A stretch of DNA of 64,000 bases from Apodemus sylvaticus (Eukaryota; Chordata; Mammalia; Rodentia; Muridae): NCBI RefSeq assembly GCF_947179515.1, contig NC_067472.1:173391578-173455577 (forward strand). Reading direction: 5' to 3'. Positions within the stretch are counted from its first letter, which is position 1, and each line of letters begins with the position of its first letter. Positions 44,940-56,958 of the stretch are shown here, piece by piece. The notes beneath the pieces were generated by a model. It did no database searches and had not been told where the DNA came from. It saw nothing but the letters and a program-made list of their open reading frames with translations. Made by a program: the position numbers and the translations under genes.

Positions 44940-45066
44940 GGTTTTTCCAAGACAGGGTTTCTTTGTATAGTCATGGCTGTCCTGGAACTCACTCTGTAGA
45001 CCAGGCTGGCCTCGAACTCAGAAATTTACCTGCCTCTGCCTCCCAAGTGCTGGGATTATAGCCTGG
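44940..45066 (-). mobile_element. B1 SINE in L1 ORF2
   Basis: Minus-strand B1: 'agacagggtttctttgtata', 'gcctctgcctcccaagtgct'. The right end is short. Confidence 0.9.
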
Positions 45067-45498
45067 CTGAATTATTTTTTATATCTTGCCATTTTGCTGA
45101 AGTTGATCATCAGATGGAGTAGTTCTCTGGTAGAATTTTTTGGGTTGCTTATGTATACTATCATATCATCTGCAAATAGTGATACCTTTATTCCTTCTTT
45201 GCCAATTTGTGTCCCCTTGATCTCTTTTTGTTGCCTTATTTTTCTAGTTAGTACTTTGAGTACTATACTGAATAGATATTGGGAGAGTGAGAATCCTTGT
45301 CTGCGATTTCAGTGGGATTACTTCAAATATGTCTCCATTTAATTTGATATTGTCTGTTGGTTTGCAGCACGTTGCTTTTATTATGTTTAGGTATGAGCCT
45401 TGAATTTCTGATCTCTCCAATACTTTTAACATGAAGGGGTGTTGTATTTTGTCAAGTGATTTTTCTGCAGCTAAGGAGAGGATCATGTGATTTCTTTG

Positions 45499-45638
45499 GT
45501 TTTCTCGAGACAGAGTTTCTGTAAGTAGCCCTGGCTGTCCTGGAATTCACTCTGTAGACTAGGCTGGCCTCGAACTCAGAAATCTGCTTACCTCTGCCCC
45601 GCCCCCCAAGTGCTGGGATTAAAGGCATGCACTCCCCC
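45499..45638 (-). mobile_element. B1 SINE in L1 ORF2
   Basis: Minus-strand B1 flanked by a direct repeat CATGTGATTTCTTT at 45485-45498 and 45639-45652, its target-site duplication. Confidence 0.95.
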
Positions 45639-47211
45639 ATGTGATTTCTTTCTTTGGGTATGTTTATATAGTGGATTATGTTACTCAATTTTCATATATT
45701 AAACCAACATTGCATCCCTGGGATGAAGCCTACTTGATCATGGTAAATGATGGTTTTGATATCTTCTTGGATTTGGTTTGCAAGAATTTTATTTGAGTAT
45801 TTTTGCATCTATATTCATAAGTGAGATTGGTCTGAAGTTCTCTTTTTTGGTTGGGTCCTTGTGTGATTTAGGTATCAGAATAATTGTGGCTTCATAGAAT
45901 GAGTTAGGTAGTGTTCCTTCTTTTTCTATTTTATGGAATGTTTTGAGGAAAATTAGTATCAGGTCTTCTTTGAAGGTCTGGTAGAATTGTGCACTAAATC
46001 CATTTGGCCATGGGCTTTTTTTAGTTGGGAGGTTTTTAATGACTTCTCTTTCCTTGCACGATATGGGCCTGTTTAGATAATTTATCTGCTCTTGATTTAA
46101 CATTGGTGTGTGGTATCTGTCTAGAAAACCATCCATTTCATCTAGATTTTTTAGCTTTGTTGAGTATAGGCTTTTATAGTAGGATCTGATGATTTTTTTT
46201 TTAATTTCCTGTTTCTGTTCTTATGTCTCCCTTTTCATTTTTTGATTTTGTTAATTTAGATACTGCTTCTATGCCCTTTACTTAGTTTGGCTAGGGGATT
46301 CTCTATCTCTTGATTCTCTCAAAGAACCAAGTTCTGGTTTTGTTTATTCTTTGTGTTGTTTTCTTTGTTTCTATTTGGTTGATTTCAGCCTTGAGTTTAA
46401 TTATTTCCTGCGTTCTACTTCTCTTGGGTGAGTTTGCTTCTTTTTGTTCTAGAGCTCTCAGGTGTGCTGTTAAGTTGTTAGTGTAATATCTCTCCAGTTT
46501 CTTTACCAGGGCACTTAGTGCTATGAACTTTACTCTTAGCATTGCTTTCATTGTGTCTCATAAGTTCAAGTATGATGTATGACCTACAGAAAGACCATAT
46601 TCTAGGTGTATGTGGTCTTTCTGTAGTTTATGCTGTTATTAAAGACCAGCCTTATGCCATGGTGACCTGATCGGATGCATGGTATTATTTCAGTCTTCTT
46701 CAATCAGTTGAGAGTTGTTTTCTTACCAATTATATAGTTGATTTTTGAGAAGGTGTATTCTTTTCTTTTAGGGTGAAATGTTCTGTAGATACCTATTAAA
46801 TCCATTTGGTTCATAATCTCTCTTAGTTTCACTGTGTCTCTGTTTAGTTTCTGATTCAATGACCTGTCCATTGTGAGAGTAGGGTGTTAAAGTCTCCCCC
46901 TATTATTGTGTGGGGATCAATGTGTGTTTTTGAGCTTTAATAAAGTTTCTTTTATGAATGTGGTTGCCCATTCATTTGGGGCATAAATGTTCAGATTGAG
47001 ACTTTCTCATGGTGGATTTTCCCCTTAATGAATATGAAGTGTCCTTTCTCATCATGCTTGATAACTTTTGGTTGAAATTCTATTTTATTGGATATTGGGA
47101 TGGCAACTCCTGCTTGTTTCCTGGGACCATTTGCTTGGAAGATCTTTTTCCATTCTTTTACTCTGAGATAGTGTCAGTCTTTCTTACAGTCTTTCTTATT
47201 GAGGTGTGCTT

Positions 47212-47352
47212 CCCCCTCCCGAGACAGGGTTTCACTGTATATCCCTGGCTGTCCTGGAACTCACTCTGTAGACCAGGCTGGCCTTGAACTCAGAAATTAG
47301 CCTACCTCTGCCCCCTAAGTGCTGGCTTTAAAGGCGTGCACCACCACCTCAC
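47212..47352 (-). mobile_element. B1 SINE in L1 ORF2/ORF1 region
   Basis: Minus-strand B1: 'gagacagggtttcactgtat', then 'aaaggcgtgcaccaccacc'. Imperfect flanking copies GAGGTGTGCTTC and AGGGTGTACTTC are its target-site duplication. Confidence 0.9.
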
Positions 47353-47479
47353 GGCTAGGGTGTACTTCTTGAAAGCAGCAAAATGCTGGATCTTGTTTTC
47401 TTATCCAGTCTATTCGTTTATGTTTTTTTTATAGGTGATTGAGTACATTAATATTGAGAGATATTAAGGAGAGATAACT

Positions 47480-48600
47480 GTTGTTTCCTGATATATTTGT
47501 TTTTGTAGCTGGCTTTATGTACTCATGGATCTCTTCTTTTGGTTTTGTTGTGAGATGTTAAATATCTTGGCTATTCTTTGGTGCAGGTACCTTCTTTGTG
47601 TTGGAGTTTTCCTTCTAGGATCCTCTGTAGGGCTGCATTTACCAATGGATAGATATTGATTGAATTTTATTTTGTCCTGGAATATTTTGGTTTCTCCATC
47701 TATGCTGATTGAGGGTTTTGCTGGGCATAGTAGCCTGGGCTGTCATTTGTGTTCTCGTAAAGTCTGCATGACCTCTGACCAGGTTCTTCTGGCTTTTATA
47801 GTCTCTTTTGAGAAGCCTCGCGTAATTCTGATAGGTCTACTTTTGCATGTTACTTGGCCCTTTTCCCATGTAGATTTTAATATTCTTTCCTTGTCCTGTG
47901 GGTTTAGTTTTTTGATTATTATGTGACAAGAGGATTTTCTTTTCTGGTCCCATTGATTTAGTGTTCTATAGGTTTCTTGAAACTTTATGGTCATCTCTTT
48001 CTTAATGTTGGGGATGTTTTCTTCTGTGATTTTGTTGAAGACATTTTCAGGTTCTTTGAACTGGGAATCTTTGTTCTCCTCTATTCCAATTATCCTTAGA
48101 TTTGGTCTCTTCATTGTGTTCCGAATTTCCTCAGTGCTTTGGGTTAGGAGTTTTTTATGTTTTGAATTTTCTTTGATAGTTGTGTCTATCTCTTCTACAG
48201 AATCTTCTACAACAGAGATTCTCTCTTCTATCTCTGTATTCTGTTGGTGATACTTACATTTGTAACTACTGACCTCTTTCCTAGGTTTTCCATTTCCAGG
48301 TTTGCCTCCATTTGTGTTTTCTTTATTGTTTCTTTGCCCACTTTTAGGTCTTTGGTTGCTTTTTTCAATTCCTTCACCCGTTTACCTGTGTTTTCTTGTA
48401 TTTCTTTCAGTGAGTTATTGATATCCTCCTTAAAGGACTCTGTTATCTTCATGAGATAGAATTTTAGGTCATCTTCATGATTATCAGGTGTGTTGTGGTA
48501 TTCAAAGTACCACATGCTGTGGTAGGAGAAGGGTTCTGATGATGCCCACATATATTGGCTTCTGTTACTTATGGTCTTGACTTGCCTTTTGCCATCTGGG
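47480..48600 (-). pseudogene. L1 ORF1, broken
   Basis: Minus-strand pieces: an N-terminal coiled-coil part (about 48228-48480, with SLKEIQENTGKRVKELKKA) and a C-terminal RNA-binding part (47743-48114, with RRTWSEVMQTLREHK). The two parts are in different frames. The usual start codon appears lost. Confidence 0.85.
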
Positions 48601-49199
48601 TATTCCTGGTGTTTGTTGGTAGGGGTGACTGCCTGGGGTCTGCCTCTTTTGTCTCTGGGTTGCTTCAGGTTTCCTGGTAGGCCTGTAGCATTGGCTCTAG
48701 CAGACCACCTGTGGGGCCTTGCGACTGGAGGCTCTTCACCAGGGCAGAGAAGCTGCTGATCTGTTTCCAAGGCTGCAGCAGGTCTCCTGGGAGGCCTTCA
48801 GACTGTTGGGTCTTCAGTGGAGCAGTCAAGCTCTTGTCCAACTGCTCTGGGTGCAGCAAGGCCTCCAGGATGGATCAGGATATGGTGTCTTCAAGGGAGT
48901 AGACCAGCTAGGAGTCTGCCCCAGCAGAAATGAAGGGGCAGAAGAGACAGAAGGGGAGTGGTATTCAGGAGGGTGGGTGTTTTGGTGGGTAATGGATCCC
49001 GAGTCCACAGGGCTCCCAGCAGCAGCTCTGGGACTCTGGAGGTGCATAAGAGGGTTTCTTACCAACTGTTATGAGTGCAAGGGGTTCTCAAGGATAAGTC
49101 AGGATTTGGTGTCTTCACTGGAGCAGATCAGCTAAGAGTTTGCCCCAGTAGAAAGGAAAAGGCAGATGAAGAGATTTTTTGTTTTATCATACTATAACA

Positions 49200-49269
49200 C
49201 ACAGTTTTTTTGTTTTGTTTTTGTTTTTTGTTTTGTTTTGGTTTGGTTTGGTTTGGTTTTTTTGTTTTG

Positions 49270-49300
<31 letters not shown>

Positions 49301-49432
49301 GATATAGGGTTTCTCTGCCCTGGCTGTCCTGGAACTCACTCTGTAGACCAGGCTGGCCTTGAACTCAGAAATCTGCTTGCCTCTGCTTCCCAAGTGCTGA
49401 GACTAAAGGTGTGCACCACCCCTACCCAGCCA
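49200..49432 (-). mobile_element. B1 SINE with long TTTTG tail
   Basis: A TTTTG/GGTTT-rich tract of about 95 bp (49205-49300) precedes a minus-strand B1 with a small internal deletion ('ggtttctctgccctggctg'). Confidence 0.93.
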
Positions 49433-49632
49433 CAGTAAAACTTTTAAATGTCCTTATTTATTTCAAAAATTTCAACACTTTAAAGACTCATTGTTTCCTT
49501 AATATATCCATTCTCTTAATTGTGGGCTCCTCAAAAATCAAAATGAAGTTATATACTTTCTTCTTCTAAGAAGGCGGAACCACTGCACACTCTTCACACA
49601 AACATTAGATAACCTAATGTTATAAATAACTG

Positions 49633-49835
49633 AGCTGGGCCGTGGTGGTGCAAGCCTGTAATCCCAGCCCTCTAGGAGGCAGAGGCAGGTGGATTTTTGA
49701 GTTCAAGGACAACCTGGTTTACAGAGTGAGTTCTAGGACAGCCAGGACTATACAGAGAAACCCTGTCTCGAAAAAAACAAAATCCAAAAAACAAACCAAC
49801 TACCCAAACAAGCAAACAACCAAATAAATAAATAA
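49633..49835 (+). mobile_element. B1 SINE
   Basis: Plus-strand B1: 'gctgggccgtggtggtgcaa', 'agaaaccctgtctcgaaa', with a tail ending in AAATAAATAAAT. Confidence 0.93.
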
Positions 49836-50989
49836 ATAACTGGGTGTTGCTGGGTCCTACAAGGCCTTGGTAGGGACAGTATGACATGGTTCCTGCCCCT
49901 GGGATAGGGTCTTTTTTTTTTTTTAGTAATAATGTACATATTTTACATTCTTCCATCAATGAATGTCCTTCCTGTTAATGACTCCATAATAATCAGAGAG
50001 AGCCCAAGTCTCGAAGGTGAAGGTGTGAGTAATGTATCAGCAAAATGGTGAATGCTAGAACCTTCTGGACAGCCCTTCAGGCTGTGCTAAAGACCTCTAA
50101 AACATGGGATCAAAAATATAATTTCTCAAAAAATAAGAATACAATATAAACTATATGAAAGGTTTTACAAATCTAAAGGAACAAAAGCAGCCTAGAAGAG
50201 CCAACTTGTCTGAAAGAAAAGGAAGAAGATAAGGAGAGTTAGGGAGTGGTGATCACAGGTGATCCCACCCAGCTAAGTTATTTTGTTTATGCTTACAAAG
50301 ACAGTTTCCTGAATTCTGTGCTGTTAGGAGACAGAGCAAGGTCAGGCCTAGATGAGGTAGAAATGTCAATTTCAGGATGAGGTCCCACCCAAGTAATTTA
50401 CCATCTGTGATTAACAGAGGCAGGCTGATCTCTGAGTACTTTTGAAATATTAAAGAAAATGTATGCTTGTCACGTCTTAAGAAGTAAGGGGCTACAGTCA
50501 ATGGATGCCAATTCATAGGATAATAAAATGGGAACTTGGAGGAAAAAACTAGTTCGATAGGTAAAATAAAAGGCTGGGTTTATCTACTAGTGATGAGATA
50601 ACCAGAGAATCTTTTAGAATAACAAGAGAGAAGTGTTTGGAAAACTGTCTTGAGCAGAAAATAGAGACAGAGAGCTATCTGGAGATCTGCAGAGAAAGCA
50701 GAACATAGAGCTATCTGGAAAGCTGTCTGAAGCAATATATAGACCACCAACTAGGATTCACCTTGACTTGGGTATGTTATTTATCCATTCCCAGACATCA
50801 CTTTCTCAGAAACTCTAAGCCAAGCCTGGTCTTCGGTGAACTGTTCAGTGTTGGAACTCAAATCTTTGTCAAAAGGGGCTTATGATGCTTCACTTCTCTT
50901 GTGTTGTCACCCACATAATACACAAAATTTGTCTCATAGACTCAGATAAAATTATCCCACTGACCATCCTAATATCCTGGGACCAACAA
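49836..50989. other. Unassigned sequence, possible old LTR remnants
   Basis: A T-run at 49911-49924. The stretch 50640-50760 has two copies of 'agagctatctgga' 51 bp apart. No exon was recognised and no family can be named. Confidence 0.35.
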
Positions 50990-51655
50990 TATGTTAGAGC
51001 TCCACTGGACTTTGAATATTTTAGTGCATCTTGGCCATTCATGATTCCTGTATTGCAAATTCTGTGTTTACTTTGTAACCCATTTTTACTTGGGTTGTTT
51101 GGGTTGTTGGTGTCTAACTTCATCAATTTTTGGTACATTTTGGATGTTAGCCCTCTGTCAGATTTGGCTTGTTAAAGATCCTTTCCCATTCAGTAAGGTG
51201 CTGTTTTGTCCTATTGACAGGGTCCTTTGCCTTCCAGAAGCTTTGCAGTTTTGTGCGGTCTTATTTATCAATTGCTGATCTTAGAGCTTAGAGCTATTGG
51301 TTCCTGTAGCAATGTGTACAGGGGTATTTCCCACTTTCTCAGAAGAGATTCTATGAGATTTAATGTATCTACTTTTATGTTGAGGTCCTTGATCCACTTG
51401 GACTTGAGTTTTGTGCTGGGTGATAAATATGGATCTATTTTCATTCTTCTATATGTAAACATCCAGTGAGACCAGCACCATTCTTTGAACATTCTTTATT
51501 TTTTCCACTCCATACTTTTGCCTTCTTTATCAAAAATCAAGTTTATTTCTGAGTCTTTGATTTGATTCCCTTGATCAAAGTGTATGGTTTTGTAAAAATG
51601 CAATGCAGTTTTTAAAATCTCTATTGCTATGTAGAAAAGAATGATGTCAGGGATG
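50990..51655 (-). mobile_element. L1 ORF2 fragment, antisense
   Basis: Plus-strand landmarks 'tgtcctattgacagggtcct' and 'gatccacttggacttgag' match the ORF2 C-terminal part of the other antisense L1 copies. It is broken in all frames. Confidence 0.8.
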
Positions 51656-51915
51656 GTGTACGTGGGCTTTGAGGCCTTCTAGGCACCACCTGACTGCTTA
51701 CAGAAGACAGACTTTTTCTCACTTCCTTTGGATAAAGATGTAGAACCCTTGGCTCCTCCACCACCATGTCTGCCTAGATACTACCTTCCTTACAGCAAGA
51801 TGATCATTGATTTTAACCTCTGAAAGTGTAAGGTAGCTCCAATTAAATCTTGTTCTTTTAAAAAGGTTCTTTCATCATTGTATCTCTTCACAGCAATGGA
51901 AGCCCTAAGACAACT
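51656..51915 (+). repeat. Rodent repeat, same family as 36708-38254
   Basis: 'gataaagatgtagaaccctt', 'ccaccatgtctgcctag' and 'tccaattaaatcttgtt' match this family. It abuts the L1 fragment. Confidence 0.55.
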
Positions 51916-52812
51916 TCTAACCAAATCAACTTGTCATTACTTCTAAGCTTTCTGTCCTGTAGAAGACTGTCACGGTAAGAATGATGATCCAAAGGCACAG
52001 GATTAAATATATAGTGCTATCTATTAAAAATTCAATATGTGTTATACATTATAGTGTACTTAAAAGATAAAGGTATTACGGGGTTCTCAATGAGATACAA
52101 ATAAAGTACATTATGCTTGTTAAACACTAGGTGACACTTTTTATGTCTTTTTCTATTAAAACTATTAAACTTTAATTTATTTCTACATAGTTCCCTATGG
52201 TGTTTTTCATTCCTCATGTTCCAAGTTGAAAGTCAACCTTATTTGATTTGTTCTTTCTCAACAATCTTATGACTTCACATCATACTTTGTTTCTGTCGTT
52301 TCATGGTGTGTTCAATGAACTGGTTGATAGTCAACTAAATTATTAAATGCAAAACAATCTGCTTTTGTAAGCATTTTATATGTACCTCAGCCTTGAGTTT
52401 CCATATAAACAGGCTCCCCTGCATTTAATCAGGAATGCTTATCTCTTCTAATTCAGAAGAGACTGCAAGTTTGGACTGCTTGTAAAATAAAATTTAGCAT
52501 TACTCTTCAATGGTTGCTCCTGGTTTTAGATGCCAGAACAATATTCACTTAAAAATATTAACTCAATTTTAGATGGGTTGTACTATGAAGTAACTATGTA
52601 AACCAGCATGGCCTCTAATTCATGATTATGAGTTTGCCTCTAAAGTCTTAAAGTTAATAGAATGTGTTACCATCCTGGGCAATATTGATTTTTGAAAATG
52701 ATTTCATGGGCACTGATAGCAAACACATGAAATTACCTTAAGAGGGATTGTGTTGTTGCAATTCTTCAACGGTCCTCTTTGTCTATGTTGTTTACATTTG
52801 TTCTTCTTTTCC

Positions 52813-52815
<3 letters not shown>
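51916..52815. other. Unassigned sequence
   Basis: No exon or clear repeat was recognised; AT-rich. Confidence 0.4.

Positions 52816-52843
<28 letters not shown>
52816..52843 (+). repeat. (GT)n microsatellite
   Basis: About 14 GT units. A degraded minus-strand B1-like remnant ('actcacagtgatctttctgc') follows to about 52930. Confidence 0.9.
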
Positions 52844-53216
52844 ACAGAACTTTCTCAAACTCACAGTGATCTTTCTGCCTCTTTGCCCTCAGTGCCGGAA
52901 CTGAAGAAATGCTCTACCATACCTGGCTTGAAAAATATGTTTTATGGTATAAATTGTGTCTTTTTAAAACAAATATAAATTTAACGGCTATTTTGTTCAT
53001 ATGACTGTTTGTCTGTATGTGTGTTTTTATTCCATTCATGCCTGTTGGCCACAGAGGCCAGGGAATATTGTCAGAATTCCTGGAGCTGAGTTGTACATAG
53101 GAATGTGAGGCCTTATGTATTGAGAATTGAGAAACCTGGGTCCTCTAGGAAATATTTCAGTTCTCTAAAACTTTAACGTATTTTCCACCCCAAGTTTCTT
53201 TTCTTTTTTCTTTGCT
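52844..53216. other. Unassigned sequence with a B3-like scrap
   Basis: At about 53030-53160 a minus-strand B3-like pattern ('tggccacagaggccaggg') is visible. No exon. Confidence 0.35.
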
Positions 53217-53388
53217 GGTGGTTTTTTTTTTTTTTTTTTTTTTTTTTTTGGCAAGACAGGGTTTCTCTGTGTAGCTCTGGCTGTCCTGGAATTCAGTCTG
53301 TAGACCAAGCTGGCCTCGAACTCAGAAATCTGCCTGCCCCTGCCTCCCAAGTGCTGGAATTAAAGGTGTGTACCACCAAGGTCTGGCT
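53217..53388 (-). mobile_element. B1 SINE
   Basis: A T-run of about 28 bases, then 'gacagggtttctctgtgtag' and 'aattaaaggtgtgtacc'. Confidence 0.95.
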
Positions 53389-54764
53389 ATGTTTTCTGTT
53401 CTTGATAAGGTTTCCCATACAAGACATTCTAGGTTACTTGGGGGCCAGAGTTCTGTTGAGTAGACCCCCGCAGGTATGAGAGACTAGAAAGTGAACCACA
53501 CTAAGAGATGAGGATAAAATCCAGATACAGATTGACTTTGTCAATCTGAATTAGAATTCAGGGACTGTAATATTATGTGGTTATTATGTGGTTCATTTTC
53601 AGCATATTTAAAATACATTACAATTTGGAAAAAGGTTTCTAGGCTAAAATCAGTCCAATCAGTGCAATTTCAAGACTATAATAAAGCTTACTATATCTCT
53701 ACATAGAAACCCTTTTACAAAGTACATGTGACTCTGATGGTGGGCTCTCTAGGCTAAAAGATCTGGCATCTAATATGTTTTCTGACAAATAACAGAGATA
53801 TAAGCAGGCCAAAAAGGACATATGACATTTTTCCTAATGACTGGTAGTAGTTTAGGAAGGAATGATTTAAGCCAGTCATTTTGGAGAATTTGGGTAAGGT
53901 CTGCCTCTATAGCAAAAGTTATGTGAGATCTTCCTACACAGATACCAAAAAGGCCAGTGGGTGATTAAGAAAATCCACTTCCAGCCTTTTAGATTGAATG
54001 CAGATATTTTATTTTCTTCACTGAGTGCAGTCCTCTGAATATCTTAGATTCCTGGTTTCCGTAGTGATCTGTGGGTACAAGTATCTTTGTGCCCCAACAT
54101 CCTGTTCCTCATTAAAAAGTGGACCTATCTTGAAAGCAGAAGTATCCACATCCAAGGATGAGCTCCCTACGTGATTATCCCAAAATACGACATGCACAGT
54201 GAATTCATGTACATACAACCAACATAAATGGAAACAGAAAATTATATTAATATATTTGGGCAGACTTATTTACAAGAAAAAAATATGTAACAAGGAAGAA
54301 ATTGGCTGGGAAAAATTTAAGAAGGACTGCAGAGAGGACAAGAAAGAGGAAAGTGATACAATATATTTAATTACAATATATAAAAAAAATCAATGTTAAA
54401 GTAAAGGCTAGACCAATGGCTTATCAGTTAAGAGCATGGAATGTTTTAACAGAGGCTATAGATCCCATACTCATAAACCATATAGTAGCTAAGAAGTAAT
54501 CAGATCCCTCTAGTCCCAAGGGATCTGATATCCTTTTCTAGCCTCTGTAGGTATCATGCACAGATAAATGCAGGCAAATACTCACCCACCCCCATGTAAA
54601 ATGAAAAATAAAGTTTGAAAAAATTAGCACATCCTCAAGGCTAGCTAAAATGCATTCCTTCTAGTTGTTCATGGAAGCAGCTATGGACTTTCTATGAGCA
54701 AGCTTCCTCTTACAACTTTCACAATATCATTTTCTTGATTATCTTTTTATTTATTCATTTATTT
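53389..54764. other. Unassigned sequence
   Basis: No exon was recognised. A faint SINE-like pattern lies at 54400-54620 ('aatggcttatcagttaagag', 'gatatccttttctagcctct'), possibly an old plus-strand B2/B3. Confidence 0.4.
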
Positions 54765-54915
54765 ATTTTTGGATTTTCAAGACAGGGTTTCTCTGTGTAT
54801 CCCTGGCTGTTCTGGAACTCACTCTGTAGACCAGGCTGGCCTGGAACTCAGAAATCCACCTGCGTCTGCCTCCCAAGTACTGGAATTAGAGGCTTGTGCC
54901 ACTACTGCCCAGCTT
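54765..54915 (-). mobile_element. B1 SINE
   Basis: Minus-strand B1: 'gacagggtttctctgtgtat', 'tctgcctcccaagtactgga'. Flanking copies of TTTCTTGATTATCT at 54731-54744 and 54914-54927 look like its target-site duplication. Confidence 0.93.
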
Positions 54916-54927
54916 TCTTGATTATCT

Positions 54928-55284
54928 GCTATGGCCTTAGGGTATAAGTTGAACATTCCAGAGGGATTTCTGTCCATCATTTTACCATTTACATATGTTT
55001 CTGAATGAGTTTGAATTAAGAATGTCCTTAAATATCTCTGCTTTTTACGTTGTGTCCATTTTCAGAAGTGGATTTATTTAGGATTCTTAGAAGTAAGTGA
55101 ACCTGTATGTGAACATACCAGACTCCCTAAGTAAGATTAGGTTAGAATCCTATTTTTTTTTCTGTTGATAAAAAATAAAAGCATTGCTTTGGAAATGAGT
55201 CCCAGGTTCTCCTTTCCTGCAACAGGACAGAAATCTTTCTTAGTTCTTCTGTCTTGGCTCTTGTGATAGATATTTTTGGTAGGT
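54928..55284. other. Unassigned sequence
   Basis: No exon or clear repeat was recognised. Confidence 0.4.
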
Positions 55285-55755
55285 CTATTTGTCAGGGTTC
55301 TCTAGAGTCACAGAACTTATTGATAGTCTTTATATAGTAAGGGAATTTGTTGATGACTTACAGTCTGTAGTCCAATTCCACAACAATGGTGAGCAGCAGC
55401 TGTGAATGGAAGTACAAGGATCTAGCAGTTGCACAGTCCCATAAGGCATGCAGGCAAAGAAGAGAGAATAAATGTTCCTTCTTATGAAAGTCTCTAGTAG
55501 AGGTTTGGCTGAGATTTAAAGGTGTGTGCCACCATGCCTGAAGCTGGGATTTGCTTTGTTTCAGATGATTTTGAACTCTGAGATTTTTCCTCTTGTAATC
55601 TGGTATTCATAGCCACTATGCCTCAAGATCTCCATGCCAAGATCCAGGTCAGAAACTTGTTTCTCCCAGCCTCCAGATTAGGATCACAGGGGAGCTTACC
55701 AATTCTGGATTGCAGTTCATTCCTGACATAGTCAAGTTGACAGCCAGTAGTCAAA
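55285..55755. repeat. Old rodent interspersed repeat with embedded B1 scrap
   Basis: It begins 'gtcagggttctctagagtca' and ends near 'catagtcaagttgacagcc', typical of a dispersed rodent repeat I cannot name. The middle has a piece of B1-like sequence ('aaaggtgtgtgccaccatgc'). Confidence 0.5.
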
Positions 55756-56739
55756 TTGGTTATCATGGAATTAACTAAAATTGCAATAATTCGGCATTAT
55801 GAAGGATGTTTCTTAATTATATCTTTTTTTAGTTGTAAACCCTTTTTAAAGTCTGGATCTTTTAAAGCGATAAGAAACACCTTTAATGTAGGCCACAGCT
55901 TCTGGTCGCAGCCTACATTTATAAATTTCACTGAAGAGACAATACTATTTTCTCCTTGTCTTCATGCCCTACCTCTGGCTAGTAAGTTCATTTTTTAAAA
56001 ACCTGGCATTAGAGCCTACTTTTTCATAATTCTGGTATATGTTGAAGACTAGTCAAGACATCCAGTCCCATGGACTGAACGACTATTGTGCTTTTTATCT
56101 GCCTCTTTGTAGACAGACATTTTTGGACTAGTTGGACCATAGCTTCTAAGCCATTCCAATAAATCCACTTTCTACATACACAGAGAGACCCATTCTATCA
56201 GTTCTCTTCGTCTAGGTACCTTTATTAATACAGCTGTGGGTTTTTCCCCCCTTTTCACTGAATAAGATCTGCTGGCTAACAATAGTGCTCCACAGTGTTT
56301 ATCATCTGTTTCCTCCTTTTCTCCCAGGGTTGTGTAAAGTCTCATAAGGGAAAAGTAGCTACAATTTACCTCACTCGAGCATGAAACCATGGAAAAAAAT
56401 TTAGTGTTTCCAAAAACTATATTCTTAGCACCCTTCCCATACAGACCAGATTGTTTACTAAACTGCAAATTGAAAAACTGGCCTTGCAAACTATCGGCCC
56501 GGGGAAGAAGGGGAAGTGCTGGAAGCAAGAAGGGTAGGGTGTTGCCAGACAGGCGCAAGTGCTACTGAAATGCAAAATTCTCCAGATCTGGAAAAGGTAG
56601 CCTCTGGAAAGAAGCCTGGTAGAGGAACCACCTTGCCTTATCCCTTCAGGGCAATCTTACACCTACTCAACTGAAAAAGGGTTGGCCTTAGACTAGAAGC
56701 ATGTCCCAGAAATCACTAAGCCTTGTTCCTTGATCACAC
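55756..56739. other. Unassigned sequence upstream of the promoter
   Basis: No exon was recognised. The minus-strand open frame at 56172-56558 has no domain match that I recognise. Confidence 0.4.
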
Positions 56740-56835
56740 TTTAACCTTAAGGGAGGTGCTCATGTCACTCATGACTTGCTGGCCAATCAGGATCTTAGTC
56801 TTACCTTCCAGTCAGAGTGAAGGAGGGTACTTCCG
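56740..56835 (+). promoter_or_regulatory. Probable KRAB-ZFP promoter
   Basis: A CCAAT box lies in 'ctggccaatcag' near 56780, and an ETS-like ACTTCCGGGG follows near 56830. There is no TATA box. CpG content rises locally around 56830-56960. The layout fits TATA-less promoters of mouse KRAB-ZFP genes. Confidence 0.55.
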
Positions 56836-56958
56836 GGGCTCCATATTGCTGGTTCATTGCAATAACCGAGTATGCTGGAGTGGTTAGTGTGTCCTGCTCT
56901 GTGTGCTACTGCTGTGTGCTGTGAGGGGAGTTCAGGGGCGCTCTGAACCCGCGATATG
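56836..56958 (+). CDS. Probable first exon of a second KRAB-ZFP gene
   Basis: This stretch resembles the short first exon of mouse KRAB-ZFP genes: 5' UTR ending in an ATG (56956-56958) that is directly followed by a donor GTGAGT (56959-56964). Only the initiator Met would come from this exon; the next exon, a KRAB-A exon beginning with GAT-type codons in phase 0, would follow. No KRAB exon is seen to the right edge, so the rest of the gene lies outside the window or the exon is stranded. It is on the plus strand but about 48 kb after the fingers of the first gene, so it is not that gene's first exon. Its 5' edge is a guess, since no transcription start can be read. Moderately confident, from the family's exon layout. 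Confidence 0.6.

Larger units (their letters stand above)
43339..47480 (-). pseudogene. L1 ORF2, broken
   Basis: Read on the minus strand, this has recognisable reverse-transcriptase parts such as FYEATIILIPKSHKDPTKK with a downstream RPISLMNIDAKIL (45789-46136). The C-terminal part lies around 43684-43899 and includes WRGCGERGTVLNCWWNCK. Many stops and three B1 insertions disrupt it. Confidence 0.88.
42290..49170 (-). mobile_element. Near full-length L1, antisense, inactive
   Basis: On the minus strand the order is 5' UTR (49170 to about 48600), ORF1 (about 48600-47480), ORF2 (about 47480-43339) and 3' UTR (43339-42290). The 5' UTR holds two related blocks: 'atggtgtcttcaagggagta' near 48880 and 'ttggtgtcttcactggagc' near 49105, about 225 bp apart, like mouse L1 promoter monomers. 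Three B1s are inserted (44940-45066, 45499-45638, 47212-47352). Frames are broken throughout. Confidence 0.92.

Noticed and set aside
48228..48770. Minus-strand open frame of 180 codons beginning METDQQLL
   Set aside because: It runs from the L1 5' UTR into ORF1; the protein is a fused remnant of a dead L1, not a separate gene.
56172..56558. Minus-strand 128-codon open frame near the KRAB-ZFP promoter
   Set aside because: No recognised domain, and the composition resembles non-coding DNA; not enough to call a gene.
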